NCBI RefSeq assembly: GCF_910592395.1
Contig: NC_088317.1
Span: 14,448,001-14,512,000 of the forward strand
From: Lineus longissimus
Taxonomy: Eukaryota > Nemertea > Pilidiophora > Heteronemertea > Lineidae
Reading direction: 5' to 3'
DNA: 64,000 nucleotides
Shown here piece after piece: positions 10,391-22,230 of this stretch (positions are counted from its first letter, which is position 1; each line of letters starts with the position of its first letter). Both the position numbers and the translations under genes were made by a program. Below the pieces are notes generated by a model. It was not told the DNA's origin. It did no database searches and saw only the letters and a list, made by a program, of their open reading frames with translations.

Positions 10391-11104
10391 CCGGTCCGTG
10401 AAAGCATGCAAAGGACCCTATCTTCAAAATATCAATTCATGAACAAAGCCTGGCCTGTACACGGTCTATAAACTATATTCAGTGTATATGCGACTATCCA
10501 TTTGGCACATTGATGCGATATTGAGTTTTGACGATACCAGCGGTCACCAATTCATTTCGTGTCACCTTACCGCATGACATAACACCATATTATAACAAAT
10601 GTGGTAGGTTTGGTATTAGGAAATGTTAGGCCGATATTGCAAACCAAATTTTATTAAAATCATTAACACGTAAACGGATAACACATGTGTTGTCAGTTCA
10701 TATTTTATGCGCCTACCATGATTGGAGCAAGCTAGAGAAGAGGAACATATTTTTTCGAGGAATTTGGTGAGATCCAGGGAGAGTTTTGAACACGAAAGAC
10801 AGTTTGAAATAAACTGCCTTTGTTTCAAATTTGAATAGCATTGTACCATTGCTGTAAACCGACTGATTAATTAACCGCGCTATAAGAGATTCAGCCTTGA
10901 TCTTCAAATAGGATTCAGGAACTGAAATTGGAAGATATTTTCCCAACAGCCCGATTTCCGTGTGAGTTACTTCTTTTTATCACTGCACTTGCCTGCAAGT
11001 CACCGAATTTGTTTGTCTGCCATCGAGTCGTGGTAACCGTATAGAAGAGTTTCCATAGTCCTTGGTTCTAATTGATGTATTAAACTTCGAATCGAATATC
11101 TGCA
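10391..11104. other. Upstream region of gene Q, unit B
   Basis: Practically identical to the unit A upstream region, so regulatory content should be the same. No motif can be supported. Confidence 0.3.
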
Positions 11105-12688
11105 ATGGATAAGACCACGGGACTTGGGAGGCTGGACGCTTTTCGGAGCAGTAAGGCGCTAATCAGTTTAGCATTTGTCCTAGCAATCTTCACTGACTCT
11201 TCACTAAGATATCTGAAGATTGCTCTTACGCCAACCGTTGTTAGACAACTACAATTCGACCAATGCAATTGTTCCGAATTCAGTGATTTGAACCGGAGGA
11301 ACGAAACGAGCAACACGATATACAAGCACGATGTACGTACACAAGAAAACTCGGCATTTGGTAGATCGTTGACAGGATTCTGCAGGAAAGGAAATACCTC
11401 AGATTGCTGGTCAAAAGAGGGAGTGGTCAGTCAGACCACGCCAGGTGTTGGAGCCGTAATAGGAGTATCGGAGTTCGCTGAATTCATTGCAAGTCCGGTC
11501 GTAGGGATTTGGTGTTCGAAATACGGACACCGGACGCCCTTCTTAGTCGGAGCAGTCCTCGAGGTTATCAGCAGTGTGGGGTTCCTCATTGCACCTAATG
11601 TCGTTGCCTTGTCAATCGCGAGTGCGTTTCAAGGAATTTCCTGTGTCATCATCTTCATAAGTGGTTTGGTCATGGTCACGGACGTTTTTGATCCTGATGA
11701 GGGTGGAAGGTTGATTTCAAGATCATATGGCTTCACATGCCCAACTGCGGCGATAATTTCTTTTGTAGTGGGTAGCATAGTGTATGAATATTTTGGTCTT
11801 GGTTTACCCATGGGATCAGTTGTAGTGCTAGCTTTAATCGACTTTATCGTTCGACTCTTGATCAAACCAGGTGGCCGCGTCAAGAACGAGAATACTCCCA
11901 AAGGAGAATCTTTGGGCAAGAAGGAAAATTTGTGCCAACGTCAAAATGCGTTGGAATCTACGGGGAGTGCCGTTCAAAATAACGACACGTCTGATTTCGA
12001 AGAGAAGATTTCCGACGACACACCCATCAATGATAAAAATCTCTCAATCAAATCCGCGGATCAGAAAAGTGGTGATCGAGAGGCAACTTACAAAGACTTG
12101 CTTTCCGACTTTGTTGTCAATGAACTATTGGTGGGAATCTTTCTTGCGTGTATGGCATGCAATTTGATCGTTTCCACCGCTACTAACCGGTCCATCAATA
12201 TACTCGAGGCGAAGCAATGGCAAATTGGGATAGTCCTCGGTATTGGCCCTTTCACGCAGCTCCTTGTAGCGGTTCTAACCGTCCGGGTCATATCAAAACA
12301 AAACCTCTGGATGTTTATTCTTGCAACTGTTGCATGGATTATATTCGCGTTGATTGTCTACCCGCTGACTACGAATGTCTGGTGGACTATTGTACCCGAG
12401 GTATCATTCCGGGGAGTAGCGCTTTCGTTTGCCTTTGTTTACACTCCGAACGCGTACCGCTTGCTACTGGAGGCCCGCCACAAGCAGGCTGCCGCTAAGG
12501 TGTTTGCTCTCGTTAAGGCAGCCAGTGTGTTAGGAAACGCACTTGGTCCGTTTCTTGGATATCTGTCATTGTATACGTCATTTATGACGCTGTATTACTG
12601 TATGGCTGGCGTCATGTTGCCAGCTGTTTTCGTAGCATTCCATATCAGACTGGTGTTGCGGAGACAGAACGAGAAAAACGGAAAATAA
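11105..12688 (+). CDS. SLC18-like MFS transporter, gene Q copy B
   Basis: A 527-residue intronless transporter, identical in translation to copy A except S60 instead of R60. It has the same twelve-helix layout, three sequons in the first luminal loop, and the same departures from VMAT2 at the helix 2, 10 and 11 charge positions. Copy C also has S60, so S is likely ancestral. Near-identity to A in coding and non-coding DNA alike means the duplication or a conversion tract is very recent, or the assembly counted one locus twice. Confidence 0.85.
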   Translation: MDKTTGLGRLDAFRSSKALISLAFVLAIFTDSSLRYLKIALTPTVVRQLQFDQCNCSEFSDLNRRNETSNTIYKHDVRTQENSAFGRSLTGFCRKGNTSDCWSKEGVVSQTTPGVGAVIGVSEFAEFIASPVVGIWCSKYGHRTPFLVGAVLEVISSVGFLIAPNVVALSIASAFQGISCVIIFISGLVMVTDVFDPDEGGRLISRSYGFTCPTAAIISFVVGSIVYEYFGLGLPMGSVVVLALIDFIVRLLIKPGGRVKNENTPKGESLGKKENLCQRQNALESTGSAVQNNDTSDFEEKISDDTPINDKNLSIKSADQKSGDREATYKDLLSDFVVNELLVGIFLACMACNLIVSTATNRSINILEAKQWQIGIVLGIGPFTQLLVAVLTVRVISKQNLWMFILATVAWIIFALIVYPLTTNVWWTIVPEVSFRGVALSFAFVYTPNAYRLLLEARHKQAAAKVFALVKAASVLGNALGPFLGYLSLYTSFMTLYYCMAGVMLPAVFVAFHIRLVLRRQNEKNGK

Positions 12689-12761
12689 CTGATTTGACTG
12701 GTGTATCTTTTCCATGGGTTTCTCTTGCCAAGTTATGGTAAATAAGCATGCCAAAATGCTA

Positions 12762-14171
12762 CAGGCCATCGAATGAGCGGAATGAGCGGATTCTGTACAA
12801 AATATGATATGATTTCATACAAAATGGAACTTGATGAATTCATTAAGTTTTCATTTGTTCGTTACGCCACACAGATTATTTGAAAATCGCTTTTTACAGT
12901 CGTTAAGCCACGACTCGCAATGAGGGCATGAAAACTGGTCTGCAGGGACTGTTTGGTTCTGTCGGTAGCCGTGTATGGCAAGCGGAGTGTCCAGTAATAA
13001 AAAAACCTAGATTTATTAAAAAAAACCTGGGTTTTTTACCTAATGAACTAAGTTTATTTGGAAAAAAAATAGTTTTTTTTAAACAACCTTGTTTATTAGC
13101 TAATAAACCGAGTTTCTTTAATAAAACCAAGTTTTTTTACTTTCTTTCCTAATAAAGTAGGTTTTTAACAGAAACTAAAATTTTATGCTAAAAAACCTGG
13201 TTTATTACCTAAAAAACTTGGTTTTTTACCACATAATCGTATAAAATATAAGTTTCTGTACAGAAATGTCCATTTTTTCAATAAAACAAGGTTTATTACC
13301 AAAACAACCTAGTTTATTTAAAAAAACTAAGTTTTTTACTGATAAACCTAGTTTTTTTAAATAAACCTGGTTTATTAGAAAACTTACATTTTTAAACCTC
13401 GATCCTACCTACATTGAGTTATCTGGGATGAGGTTAGGGTCTCACTAACTAGTTTACAGAGTGCAGTGCAGTGCAGCATTAGTACCACGTGGTGCCGAGG
13501 TTGCCCATCCTCGTCCCGATAACATCGCGGATTTGTGTACATGGGGCGAGGTAAAAAATACAAGTTTCTCGATAGAAAGTAGGTTTTTGCACGCCGTTTG
13601 TCCAGTTATTCAAAACAACCTACATTTTTACAATAAAACCAGGTTTTATTGCAAAAAACTAAGTTGTTTTGTATAAAACCAAGTTTTTTACGTAAAAAGG
13701 TAGGTTTATTAGCCATTTGTCCAGTTATTGTTAATAAACCAAGATTCTTTGCTATTAAAACTAACTTTATAACCACTGGATGAAAAACTTATATTTTAGG
13801 GAATATAACCAAGTTTATTTGTTAAACTTGACATTTGTGGATAGAAACAAGGTTTATTAGGTAAAAAACTTGGTTTTATTAAAGAAACTCGGTTTATTAG
13901 CTAATAAACAAGATTGTTTTAAAAAAACCTATACTTTTTCCAAATAAAACCAGGTATTTTGAATAAATCTAGGTTTTTTTAATTACTGGACACTCCGCTT
14001 GCCATAGCCGTGCGCAGCGGAGAATTACCGTACTTCCTTTCGTCTTCAGAGTTCAGGCATGGCGACGATCATCGCGACAAATACTGGCTTTTCCAGGTGA
14101 TTGAAGCCCAGAATCCGCTCATTCCGCTTATTCCGCTTATTCCGCTCATTCCGCTAATTCTACATGGCCAG
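12762..14171. mobile_element. Outer inverted-repeat transposon, unit B
   Basis: Orthologous to the unit A insertion at the same distance after gene Q, with TGCTA on both flanks. Confidence 0.75.
12974..14006. mobile_element. Inner AT-rich palindromic transposon, unit B
   Basis: Same ends (TATGGCAAGCGGAGTGTCCA) and flanks as in unit A. Single-base indels in homopolymers are the main differences. Confidence 0.8.
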
Positions 14172-14176
14172 TGCTA

Positions 14177-14934
14177 CCGTTTACCATGCTACGGACAGGG
14201 CCAATCCCGATCAACTGGTGAGCTGGGCGCGGTAAGAGCGAGAAGCCGCCCATTCGAGTATATTTAACCCTGGCACACTTGATCAAGTTCGTGATACACT
14301 AACTGCTGGTGGAAAGGCGAAAGATGGGCTCTGGCTTTTTGAGATCATGTAGGGAGCATCTTTGTTGTAAGTGCTTATTCTTTTGTTGTCTCCTTGTTGT
14401 GAATAAGGAAGGTAACATCATTCAGAGTGTCAAGTTAGATGGTGGGCACCGATATCATTCTGTGCAGTCACCCGAATGCTTTTGTTACCGCTCGGGACAG
14501 GATCCAGATGTTTCAATGGATTACAGTTGAATCCCTCTAAGGACACCCTCGGAACTTACACGTCTGCCTCATATTAATAGAAAGGTGTCGAGACTAGAGA
14601 GGTCAAATTGAATGGAAATAACCAATTTGGTACCAAAACTAGTGTCCTCATTTGAGAGGTTGTCCTTTATAGAGAGATGTCCGCTATATAAGGGAGTATT
14701 CACTGTAAATTATCCTTAGACAGATCAGAGGGATCTCATCATCCTTCCACGACGTAGAGAATAAAACTAGCTCCAGACAGCGATCAACTCGTTTGCAGGC
14801 CATAGATGCATTACTGGTCATCGCTGTATGGAGCTCTGTGGTCCCGTCATGACGTCATGAAGCTACTCCGCACACCCTGATAATACGACGTCACCGATAT
14901 TCAGGTTAGCTGTGTTATCGGGGTGACGCAAAGT
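14177..14934. other. Intergenic, unit B
   Basis: Same content as the unit A stretch: degenerate AGAGAGGT repeats, no gene. Confidence 0.35.
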
Positions 14935-15317
14935 GAATTGAATTGAATTGAAATTTACAAAATCCAAAATGAATTTGCTCTGATGTGCTGCTTCAAAATA
15001 TCGTCTGAATGTACAGATGGGTTTCTAACCACGCCTGAAAATGGCAACAGTCTTAGCCCTTTGAATATCATTACTGAGTTCGTTCAAAAGTCTGGCCGCC
15101 TGCACAATGAAGCTCCTCCCTCCGTACTTCTCCATGCGATACATAGGGATCCTCAGGAAACAGTTGTCTTCAGACCTCAGGGATCGCCCGGGGTCGAACG
15201 ATGGGAGGAGCTCAGATATGTAAGCAGGGGCAAGTCCGTTCCTTGCTTTGTATTTAAGTATCATTATCTTGAACTCACGGATCGGTAACCAGAGGAGACT
15301 TTTCAGCACGGGGTTAA
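14935..15317 (-). pseudogene. LINE 3' tail, unit B
   Basis: Copy of the reverse-transcriptase C-terminal fragment (frame 15309-15025) with the same premature TAG as unit A and the same (TTCAA)3 end. Confidence 0.75.
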
Positions 15318-15843
15318 TGTTTGATTTTGCGTATCCCTGTGATCACACGGCTTGCATGATTCTACATTAATCCAGTCTGGACATGACAGTTGATTGCACT
15401 AGCAGTTTTGTAGCTTCTTTCGTAAGTCAAGGCCTGGATATTGAGTGAGTGCCACCCAGGGACGGTGCAAACCGTATTTGCGCGCTAGGACTTCTTAACT
15501 GGCCGTTTGCCTGCTAGGCACAACAACAAGCTCTTTATTTCTACTATTTCAAAGTAAAGGGTCATTGCAAAATCGATCACAGCGCCATCGCATGACTGAT
15601 CACAGTCGTCGGCGAAAACAAGCAATTATACTGAAATTTACTGACTGGCCTGAAGTTGGTAACATATTTCTACCTGGCATACCTGGTATTCCTAATCCAA
15701 ATTATCAATTAATTCTACGTTTTAATTGCATGGGCTGAGTGAATTGTTCAATACATGTAGCAAGTATTGAATGGGGGTACTAATAGCAGTCACACGGAAT
15801 GTACTGTAAGGTGGGTCCCTCTAGGGCCGCGTATAGATATCAG

Positions 15844-15944
15844 ATATATTACGGGGGCCAAAGTGCGTCGGATTCCTCTATTTTTCCAGTTCAAAATGGG
15901 AATGACTCCTCGAATCAAGGCCTTGGCGATTCTTTAAGTATGCC
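15844..15944 (+). pseudogene. Remnant of paralogue P in unit C
   Basis: Only the first 100 bp of the P half-gene remain, ending within the linker region. The next base jumps to sequence equivalent to 10025 of unit B. The removed interval corresponds to 7683-10024 (2342 bp), which takes out helices 7-12 of P, the 9-bp-duplication transposon and flank. The junction shares only a single C, so microhomology is minimal. Confidence 0.85.
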
Positions 15945-16180
15945 GATTATCTCGATACTAACGTATCACAAGGGAGTTTTTTCCCCAAATGGCCGCGATG
16001 ATGATGACGTATCCTTTACATTGTACATGACGTAATCTAAATGTACAATGTACTTTTAGTAGAAAGAATGTGCAAATGTAATACACCACAGGAATGTCTA
16101 ATGAGATCCTTGTTGCTTTTGACCTTCTTAATTCGCTCCTGGCACAATTCAACCGGTGAATCATATCTGGGGAGTTTCAA

Positions 16181-16310
16181 TAGGGAGTTTTCGCAAAGCC
16201 CTCGAAACGCCTTTTTGAACGCCTATCCCATTGTTCAACATCCTGAACACGGTGCCAACAGTGTGATAGGCGTTCGTATTGGCGTTTCGGACCTTTGCGA
16301 AAAGTCCCTA
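16181..16310. mobile_element. Small MITE with TA flanks, unit C
   Basis: Same element with a few substitutions; its right arm reads AAAGTCCCTA. Confidence 0.65.
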
Positions 16311-17008
16311 CCGGTCTGTGAAAGCATGCATATCAATTCATGAACAAAGCCTGGCCTGTACACGGTCTATAACCTAATATATTCAGTGTATATGCGACTA
16401 TCCATTTGGCACATTGATGCGAGTCTTGAGTCTTGACGATACCAGCGGTCACCATCTCATTTCGTGTCACCTTGCTGTATGACACAACATCATATGATAA
16501 CAAATTTTGTAGGTTTGGTATTTGGAAATGTTAGGCCTATAGTGCAAACCAAATTTTATCAAAATCATTAACACGTAAACGGATGCACATGTGTTGTCAG
16601 TTCATATATTATTTGCCTACCATGATTGGAGCAAGCTAGAGAAGAGAAACATATTTTTTCGAGGAATTTGGTGAGATCCAGGGAGAGTTTTGAACACGAA
16701 AGACAGTTTGGAATAAACTGCCTTTGTTTCAAATTTGAATAGCATTGTACCACTGCTGTTAACCACCTGATTAATTAACCGCGCTATAAGAGATTCAGCC
16801 TTGATCTTCAAATAGGATTCAGGAACTGAAATTGGAAGATATTTTCCCAACAGCCCGATTTCCGTGTGAGTTACTTCTTTTTATCACTGCACTAGCCTGC
16901 AAGTCACCGAATTTGTTTGTTTGCCATCGAGTCGTGGTAACCGTATAGAAGAGTTTCCGTAGTTCTTGGTTCTAATTGATGTATTAAACTTCGAATCGAA
17001 TATCTGCA
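16311..17008. other. Upstream region of gene Q, unit C
   Basis: Alignable to A and B with scattered substitutions and a 16-bp loss near 16330. Nothing further recognised. Confidence 0.3.
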
Positions 17009-18592
17009 ATGGATAAGACCACGGGACTTGGGAGGCTGGACGCTTTTCGGAGCAGTAAGGCGCTAATCAGTTTAGCATTTGTCCTAGCAATCTTCACTGA
17101 CTCTTCACTAATATATCTGAAGACTGCTCTTACGCCAGCCGTTGTTAGACAACTACAATTCGACCAATGCAATTGTTCCGAATTCAGTGATTTGAACCGG
17201 AGGAACGAAACGAGCAACACGATATACAAGCACGATGTACGTACACAAGAAAACTCGGCATTTGGTAGATCGTTGACAGGATTCTGCAGGAAAGGAAATA
17301 CCTCAGATTGCTGGTCAAAAGAGGGAGTGGTCAGTCAGACCACGCCAGGTGTTGGAGCCGTAATAGGAGTATCGGAGTTCGCTGAATTCATTGCAAGTCC
17401 GGTCGTAGGGATTTGGTGTTCGAAATACGGACACCGGACGCCCTTCTTAGTCGGAGCAGTCCTCGAGGTTATCAGCAGTGCGGGGTTTCTCATCGCACCT
17501 AATGTCGTTGCCTTGTCAATCGCGAGTGCGTTTCAAGGAATTTCCTGTGTCATCATCTTCATAAGTGGTTTGGTCATGGTCACGGACGTTTTTGATCCTG
17601 ATGAGGGTGGAAGGTTGATTTCAAGATCATATGGCTTCACATGCCCAACTGCGGCGATAATTTCTTTTGTAGTGGGTAGCATAGGGTATGAATATTTTGG
17701 TCTTGGTTTACCCATGGGATCAGTTGTAGTGCTAGCTTTAATCGACTTTATCGTTCGACTCTTGATCAAACCAGGTGGCCGCGTCAAGAACGAGAATACT
17801 CCCAAAGGAGAATCTTTGGGCCAGAAGGAAAATTTGTGCCAACGTCAAAATGCGTTGGAATCTACGGGGAGTGCCGTTCAAAATAACGACACGTCTGATT
17901 TCGAAGAGAAAACTTCCGATGACACACCCATCAATGATAAAAATCTCTCAATCAAATCCGCGGATCAGAAAAGCGGCGATCGAGAGGCAACTTACAAAGA
18001 CTTGCTTTCCGACTTTGTTGTCAATGAACTATTGGTGGGAATCTTTCTTGCGAGTATGGCATGCAATTTGATCGTTTCCACGGCTACTAACCGGTCCATC
18101 AATATACTCGAGGCGAAGCAATGGCAAATTGGGATAGTCCTCGGTATTGGCCCTTTCACGCAGCTCCTTGTAGCGGTTCTAACCGTCCGGGTCATATCAA
18201 AACAAAACCTCTGGATGTTTATTCTTGCAACTGTTGCATGGATTATATTCGCGTTGATTGTCTACCCGCTGACTACGAATGTCTGGTGGACTATTGTACC
18301 CGAGGTATCATTCCGGGGAGTAGCGCTTTCGTTTGCCTTTGTTTACACTCCGAACGCGTACCGCTTGCTACTGGAGGCCCGCCACAAGCAGGCTGCCGCT
18401 AAGGTGTTTGCTCTCGTTAAGGCAGCCAGTGTGTTAGGAAACGCACTTGGTCCGTTTCTTGGATATCTGTCATTGTATACGTCATTTATGACGCTGTATT
18501 ACTGTATGGCTGGCGTCATGTTGCCAGCTGTTTTCGTAGCATTCCATACCAGACTGGTGTTGCGGAGACAGAACGAGAAAAACGGAAAATAA
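17009..18592 (+). CDS. SLC18-like MFS transporter, gene Q copy C
   Basis: A 527-residue intronless transporter, the most diverged copy but with no frame damage. Against copy B it differs at about nine residues, including I36, T39, A44, A158, G226, Q272, T302, S349 and T514. Helix positions, the first-loop sequons (N55, N66, N97), D31, S122, F444 and K471 are unchanged. Most replacements lie in or beside loops or are mild, which fits continued function. Confidence 0.85.
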   Translation: MDKTTGLGRLDAFRSSKALISLAFVLAIFTDSSLIYLKTALTPAVVRQLQFDQCNCSEFSDLNRRNETSNTIYKHDVRTQENSAFGRSLTGFCRKGNTSDCWSKEGVVSQTTPGVGAVIGVSEFAEFIASPVVGIWCSKYGHRTPFLVGAVLEVISSAGFLIAPNVVALSIASAFQGISCVIIFISGLVMVTDVFDPDEGGRLISRSYGFTCPTAAIISFVVGSIGYEYFGLGLPMGSVVVLALIDFIVRLLIKPGGRVKNENTPKGESLGQKENLCQRQNALESTGSAVQNNDTSDFEEKTSDDTPINDKNLSIKSADQKSGDREATYKDLLSDFVVNELLVGIFLASMACNLIVSTATNRSINILEAKQWQIGIVLGIGPFTQLLVAVLTVRVISKQNLWMFILATVAWIIFALIVYPLTTNVWWTIVPEVSFRGVALSFAFVYTPNAYRLLLEARHKQAAAKVFALVKAASVLGNALGPFLGYLSLYTSFMTLYYCMAGVMLPAVFVAFHTRLVLRRQNEKNGK

Positions 18593-18664
18593 CTGATTTG
18601 ACTGGTGTATCTTTCCATGGGTTTCTCTTGCCAAGTTATGGTAAATAAGCATGCCAAAATGCTA

Positions 18665-20077
18665 CCGGCCATGTAGAATGAGCGGAATGAGCGGATTCTG
18701 TACAAAATATGATATAATTTCATACAAAATGGAACTTGATGAATTCATTAAGTTTTCATTTGTTCGTTACGCCACACAGATTATTTGAAAATCGCTTTTT
18801 ACAGTCGTTAAGCCACGACTCGCAATGCGGGCATGAAAACTGGTCTGTAGGGACTGTTTAGTTCTGTCGGTAGCCGTGTATGGCAAGCAGAGTGTCCAGT
18901 AATTAGAAAAACCTAGATTTATTAAAAAAAACTGTTTTTTTTACCTAATAAACTAAGTTTATTTGGAAAAAAAATAGGTTTTCTTAAAACAACCTTGTTT
19001 ATTAGCTAATAAACCGAGTTTCTTTAATAAAACCAAGTTTTTTTACTTTCTTTCTTAATAAAGTAGGTTTTTTAACAGAAACTAAAATTTCATGCTAAAA
19101 AACCTGGTTTATTACCTAAAAAACTTGGTTTTTTACCACATAATCGTATAAAATATAAGTTTCTGTACAGAAATGTCCATTTTTTCAATAAAACAAGGTT
19201 TATTACCAAAACAACCTAGTTTATTTTTAAAAAACTAAGTTTATTACTGATAAACCTAGTTTTTTTAAATAAACCTGGTTTATTGGAAAATTTACCTTTT
19301 TAAACCTCGATCCTACCTACATTGAGTTATCTGGGATGAGGTTAGGGTCTCACTAACTAGTTTTCAGAGTGCAGTGCAGTGCAGCATTAGTACCACGTGG
19401 TGACGAGGTTGCCCATCCTCGTCCCGATAACATCGCGGATTTGTGTACATGGGGCGAGGTAAAAAATACAAGTTTCTCGATAGAAAGTAGGTTTTTGCCC
19501 GCCGTTTGTCCAGTTATTCAAAACAACCTACATTTTTACAATTAAACCAGGTTTTATTGCAAAAAACAAAGCTGTTTTGTATAAAACCAAGTTTTTTACG
19601 TAAAAAGGTAGGTTTATTAGCCATCTGTCCAGTTATTGTAATAAACCAAGATTCTTTGCTCTAAAACTAAGTTTATTACCACTGGATGAAAAACTTATAT
19701 TTTAGGGAATAAAACAAAGTTTATTTGTTAAACTTGACATTTGTGAGTAGAAACAAGGTTTATTAGGTAAAAAACTTGGTTTTAATAAAGAAACTCGGTT
19801 TATTAGCTAATAAACAAGGTTGTTTTAAAAAAACCTATACTTTTTCCAAATAAAACCAGGTTTTTTGAATAAATCTAGGTTTTTTTAATTACTGGACACT
19901 CCGCTTGCCATAGCCGTGCGCAGCGAAGAATTACCGTACTTCCTTTCGTCTTCAGAGTTCAGGCATGACGACGATCATCGCGACAAATACTGGCTTTTCC
20001 AGGTGATTAAAGCCCAGAATCCACTCATTCCGCTTATTCCGCTTACTCCGCTCATTCCGCTAATTCTACATGGCCAG
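18665..20077. mobile_element. Outer inverted-repeat transposon, unit C
   Basis: This copy preserves the left arm best: GGCCATGTAGAATGAGCGG mirrors the right arm. TGCTA flanks at 18660-18664 and 20078-20082. Confidence 0.75.
18879..19912. mobile_element. Inner AT-rich palindromic transposon, unit C
   Basis: Same ends (one change, AAGCAGAG, on the left). The interior is several percent diverged and again composed of opposed AAACCWGGTTT blocks. Confidence 0.8.
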
Positions 20078-20082
20078 TGCTA

Positions 20083-20766
20083 CCGTTTACCATGCTACGG
20101 ACAGGGCCAATCCCGATCAACTGGTGAGCTGGGCGCAGTAAGAGCGAGAAGCCGCCCATTCGAGTATATTTAACCATGGCACTTGATCAAGTTCGTGATA
20201 CACTAACTGCTGGTGGAAAGGCGAAAGATGGGCTCTGGCTTTTTGAGATCATGTAGGGAGCATCTTTGTTGTAAGTGCTTATTCTTTTGTTGTCTCCTTG
20301 TTGTGAATAAGGAAGGTAACATCATTCAGAGTGTCAAGTTAGATGGTGGGCACCGATATCATTCTGTGCAGTCACCCGAATGCTTTTGTTACCGCTCGGG
20401 ACAGGATCCAGATGTTTCAATGGATTACAGTTGAATCCCTCTAAGGACACCCTCGGAACTTACACGTCTGCCTCATATTAATAGAAAGGTGTCGAGACTA
20501 GAGAGGTCAAATTGAATGGAAATAACCAATTTGGTACCAAAACTAGTGTCCTCATTTGAGAGGTTGTCCTTTATAGAGAGATGTCCGCTATATAAGGGAG
20601 TATTCACTGTAAATTATCCTTAGACAGATCAGAGGGATCTCATCATCCTTCCACGACGTAGAGAATAAAACTAGCTCCAGACAGCGATCAACTCGTTTGC
20701 AGGCCATAGATGCATTACTGGTCATCGCTGTATGGAGCTCTGTGGTCCCGTCATGACGTCATGAAG
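20083..20766. other. Intergenic, unit C
   Basis: Same AGAGAGGT-rich stretch as in A and B; no gene. Confidence 0.35.
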
Positions 20767-21213
20767 CTACTCCGCACACCCTGATAATACGACGTCACCG
20801 ATATTCAGGTTAGCTGTGTTATCGGGGTGACGCAAAGTGAATTGAATTGAATTGAAATTTACAAAATCCAAAATGAATTTGCTCTGATGTGCTGCTTCAA
20901 AATATCGCCTGAATGTACAGATGGGTTTCTGACCACGCCTGAAAATGGCAACAGTCTTAGCCTTTTGAATATCATTACTGAGTTCGTTCCAAAGTCTGGC
21001 CGCCTGCACAATGAAGCTCCTCCCTCCGTACTTCTCCATGCGATACATAGGGATCCTCAGGAAACAGTTGTCTTCAGACCTCAGGGATCGCCCGGGGTCG
21101 AACGATGGGAGGAGCTCAGATATGTAAGCAGGGGCAAGTCCGTTCCTTGCTTTGTATTTAAGTATCATTATCTTGAACTCACGGATCGGTAACCAGAGGA
21201 GACTTTTCAGCAC
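20767..21213 (-). pseudogene. LINE 3' tail with open 148-codon frame, unit C
   Basis: C-terminal reverse-transcriptase tail of a CR1/L2/jockey-like LINE. Here the codon that is TAG in units A and B is CAG, so the frame stays open through the (TTCAA)3 zone to 20767. The last 40 or so codons are probably 3' UTR read by chance. 5'-truncated, not mobile. Confidence 0.7.
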
Positions 21214-22230
21214 GGGGTTAATGTTTGATTTTGCGTATCCCTGTGATCACACGGCTTGCATGATTCTACATTAATCCAGTCTGGACATGACAGTTGATTG
21301 CACTAGCAGTTTTGTGGCTTCTTTCGTAAGTCAAGGCCTGGATATTGAGTGAGTGCCACCCAGGGACGGTGCAAACCGTATTTGCGCGCTAGGACTTCTT
21401 AACTGGCCGTTTGCCTGCTAGGCATAACAAAAAGCTTTTTATTTCTACTATGTCAAAGTAAAGGGTCATTGCAAAATCGATCATAGCGCCATAGCATGAC
21501 TGATCACAGTCGGCGAAAACAAGCAAGTATACTGAAATTTACTGACTGGCCTTAAGTTGGTAACATATTTCTTCCTGGCATGCCTGGTATTCCTAATCCA
21601 AATTATCAATTAATTCTACGTTTTAATTGCATGGGCTGAGTGAATTGTTCAATACATGTAGCAAGTATTGAATGGGGGTACTAATAGCAGTCACACGGAA
21701 TGTACTGTAAGGCGGTGCCCTCTAGGGCCGCGTATAGATATCAGTAGGCCTATATCCATACGCGTGTGGTACATCTTTGCCATGTGCAGGTTTAGTGTGA
21801 TCATATATTGTATCGTATTCATTGGTGTGGTATGGTCATTTATGTATCATCTCCTGTAACGTCTGTGAGTTAGTACTGTAAGGCATTGATAGGCATTATA
21901 ATTAACACAATTTTGAGGTAAAATGTAGTGTGACGTAGGTTTGTTAAAATGAAAAGAAAGGGCTTTGTTAACCCTAGCTATAACTGTCTAAGGATGGGTA
22001 ATTAGTAGATATGGGAATTAGGTACAGGAAATGAGTAAGCCAACTTCAACTTGGTCGTCTTGTCAACAACCGCTGTGCACATAAACAAATCAAACTACAG
22101 GGGATGCTGTACAAAATCCATCTGACATTTTGGCTGCAAATTTACAATTGCCTATGTGGGGTAATCGGGCACAATCAGGCAATTTGTAGCATCAGGGCTG
22201 ATTGGTTGTATCAAATCATTTACAAGAACA
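21214..22230. other. Array edge and flank before the GPCR gene
   Basis: To 21744 this is unit C flank. Beyond it the DNA is single-copy in this window. No gene or element recognised; the small open frames here are not supported. Confidence 0.4.

Larger units (their letters stand above)
7582..15843. repeat. Tandem unit B of the SLC18-like array (complete, 8262 bp)
   Basis: The complete unit runs from the truncated P paralogue through gene Q to the flank shared with A and C. Contents in order: P half-gene, 9-bp-duplication transposon, small MITE, gene Q, nested transposon pair, LINE tail. A matches it at a fixed offset of 8262 from about 1060 on. Confidence 0.9.
15844..21744. repeat. Tandem unit C of the SLC18-like array (internally deleted)
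   Basis: Aligns to B at offset 5920 just after the deletion. It carries more substitutions and small indels than A against B, so it split off earlier. Its right edge at 21744 marks the end of the array. Confidence 0.9.
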
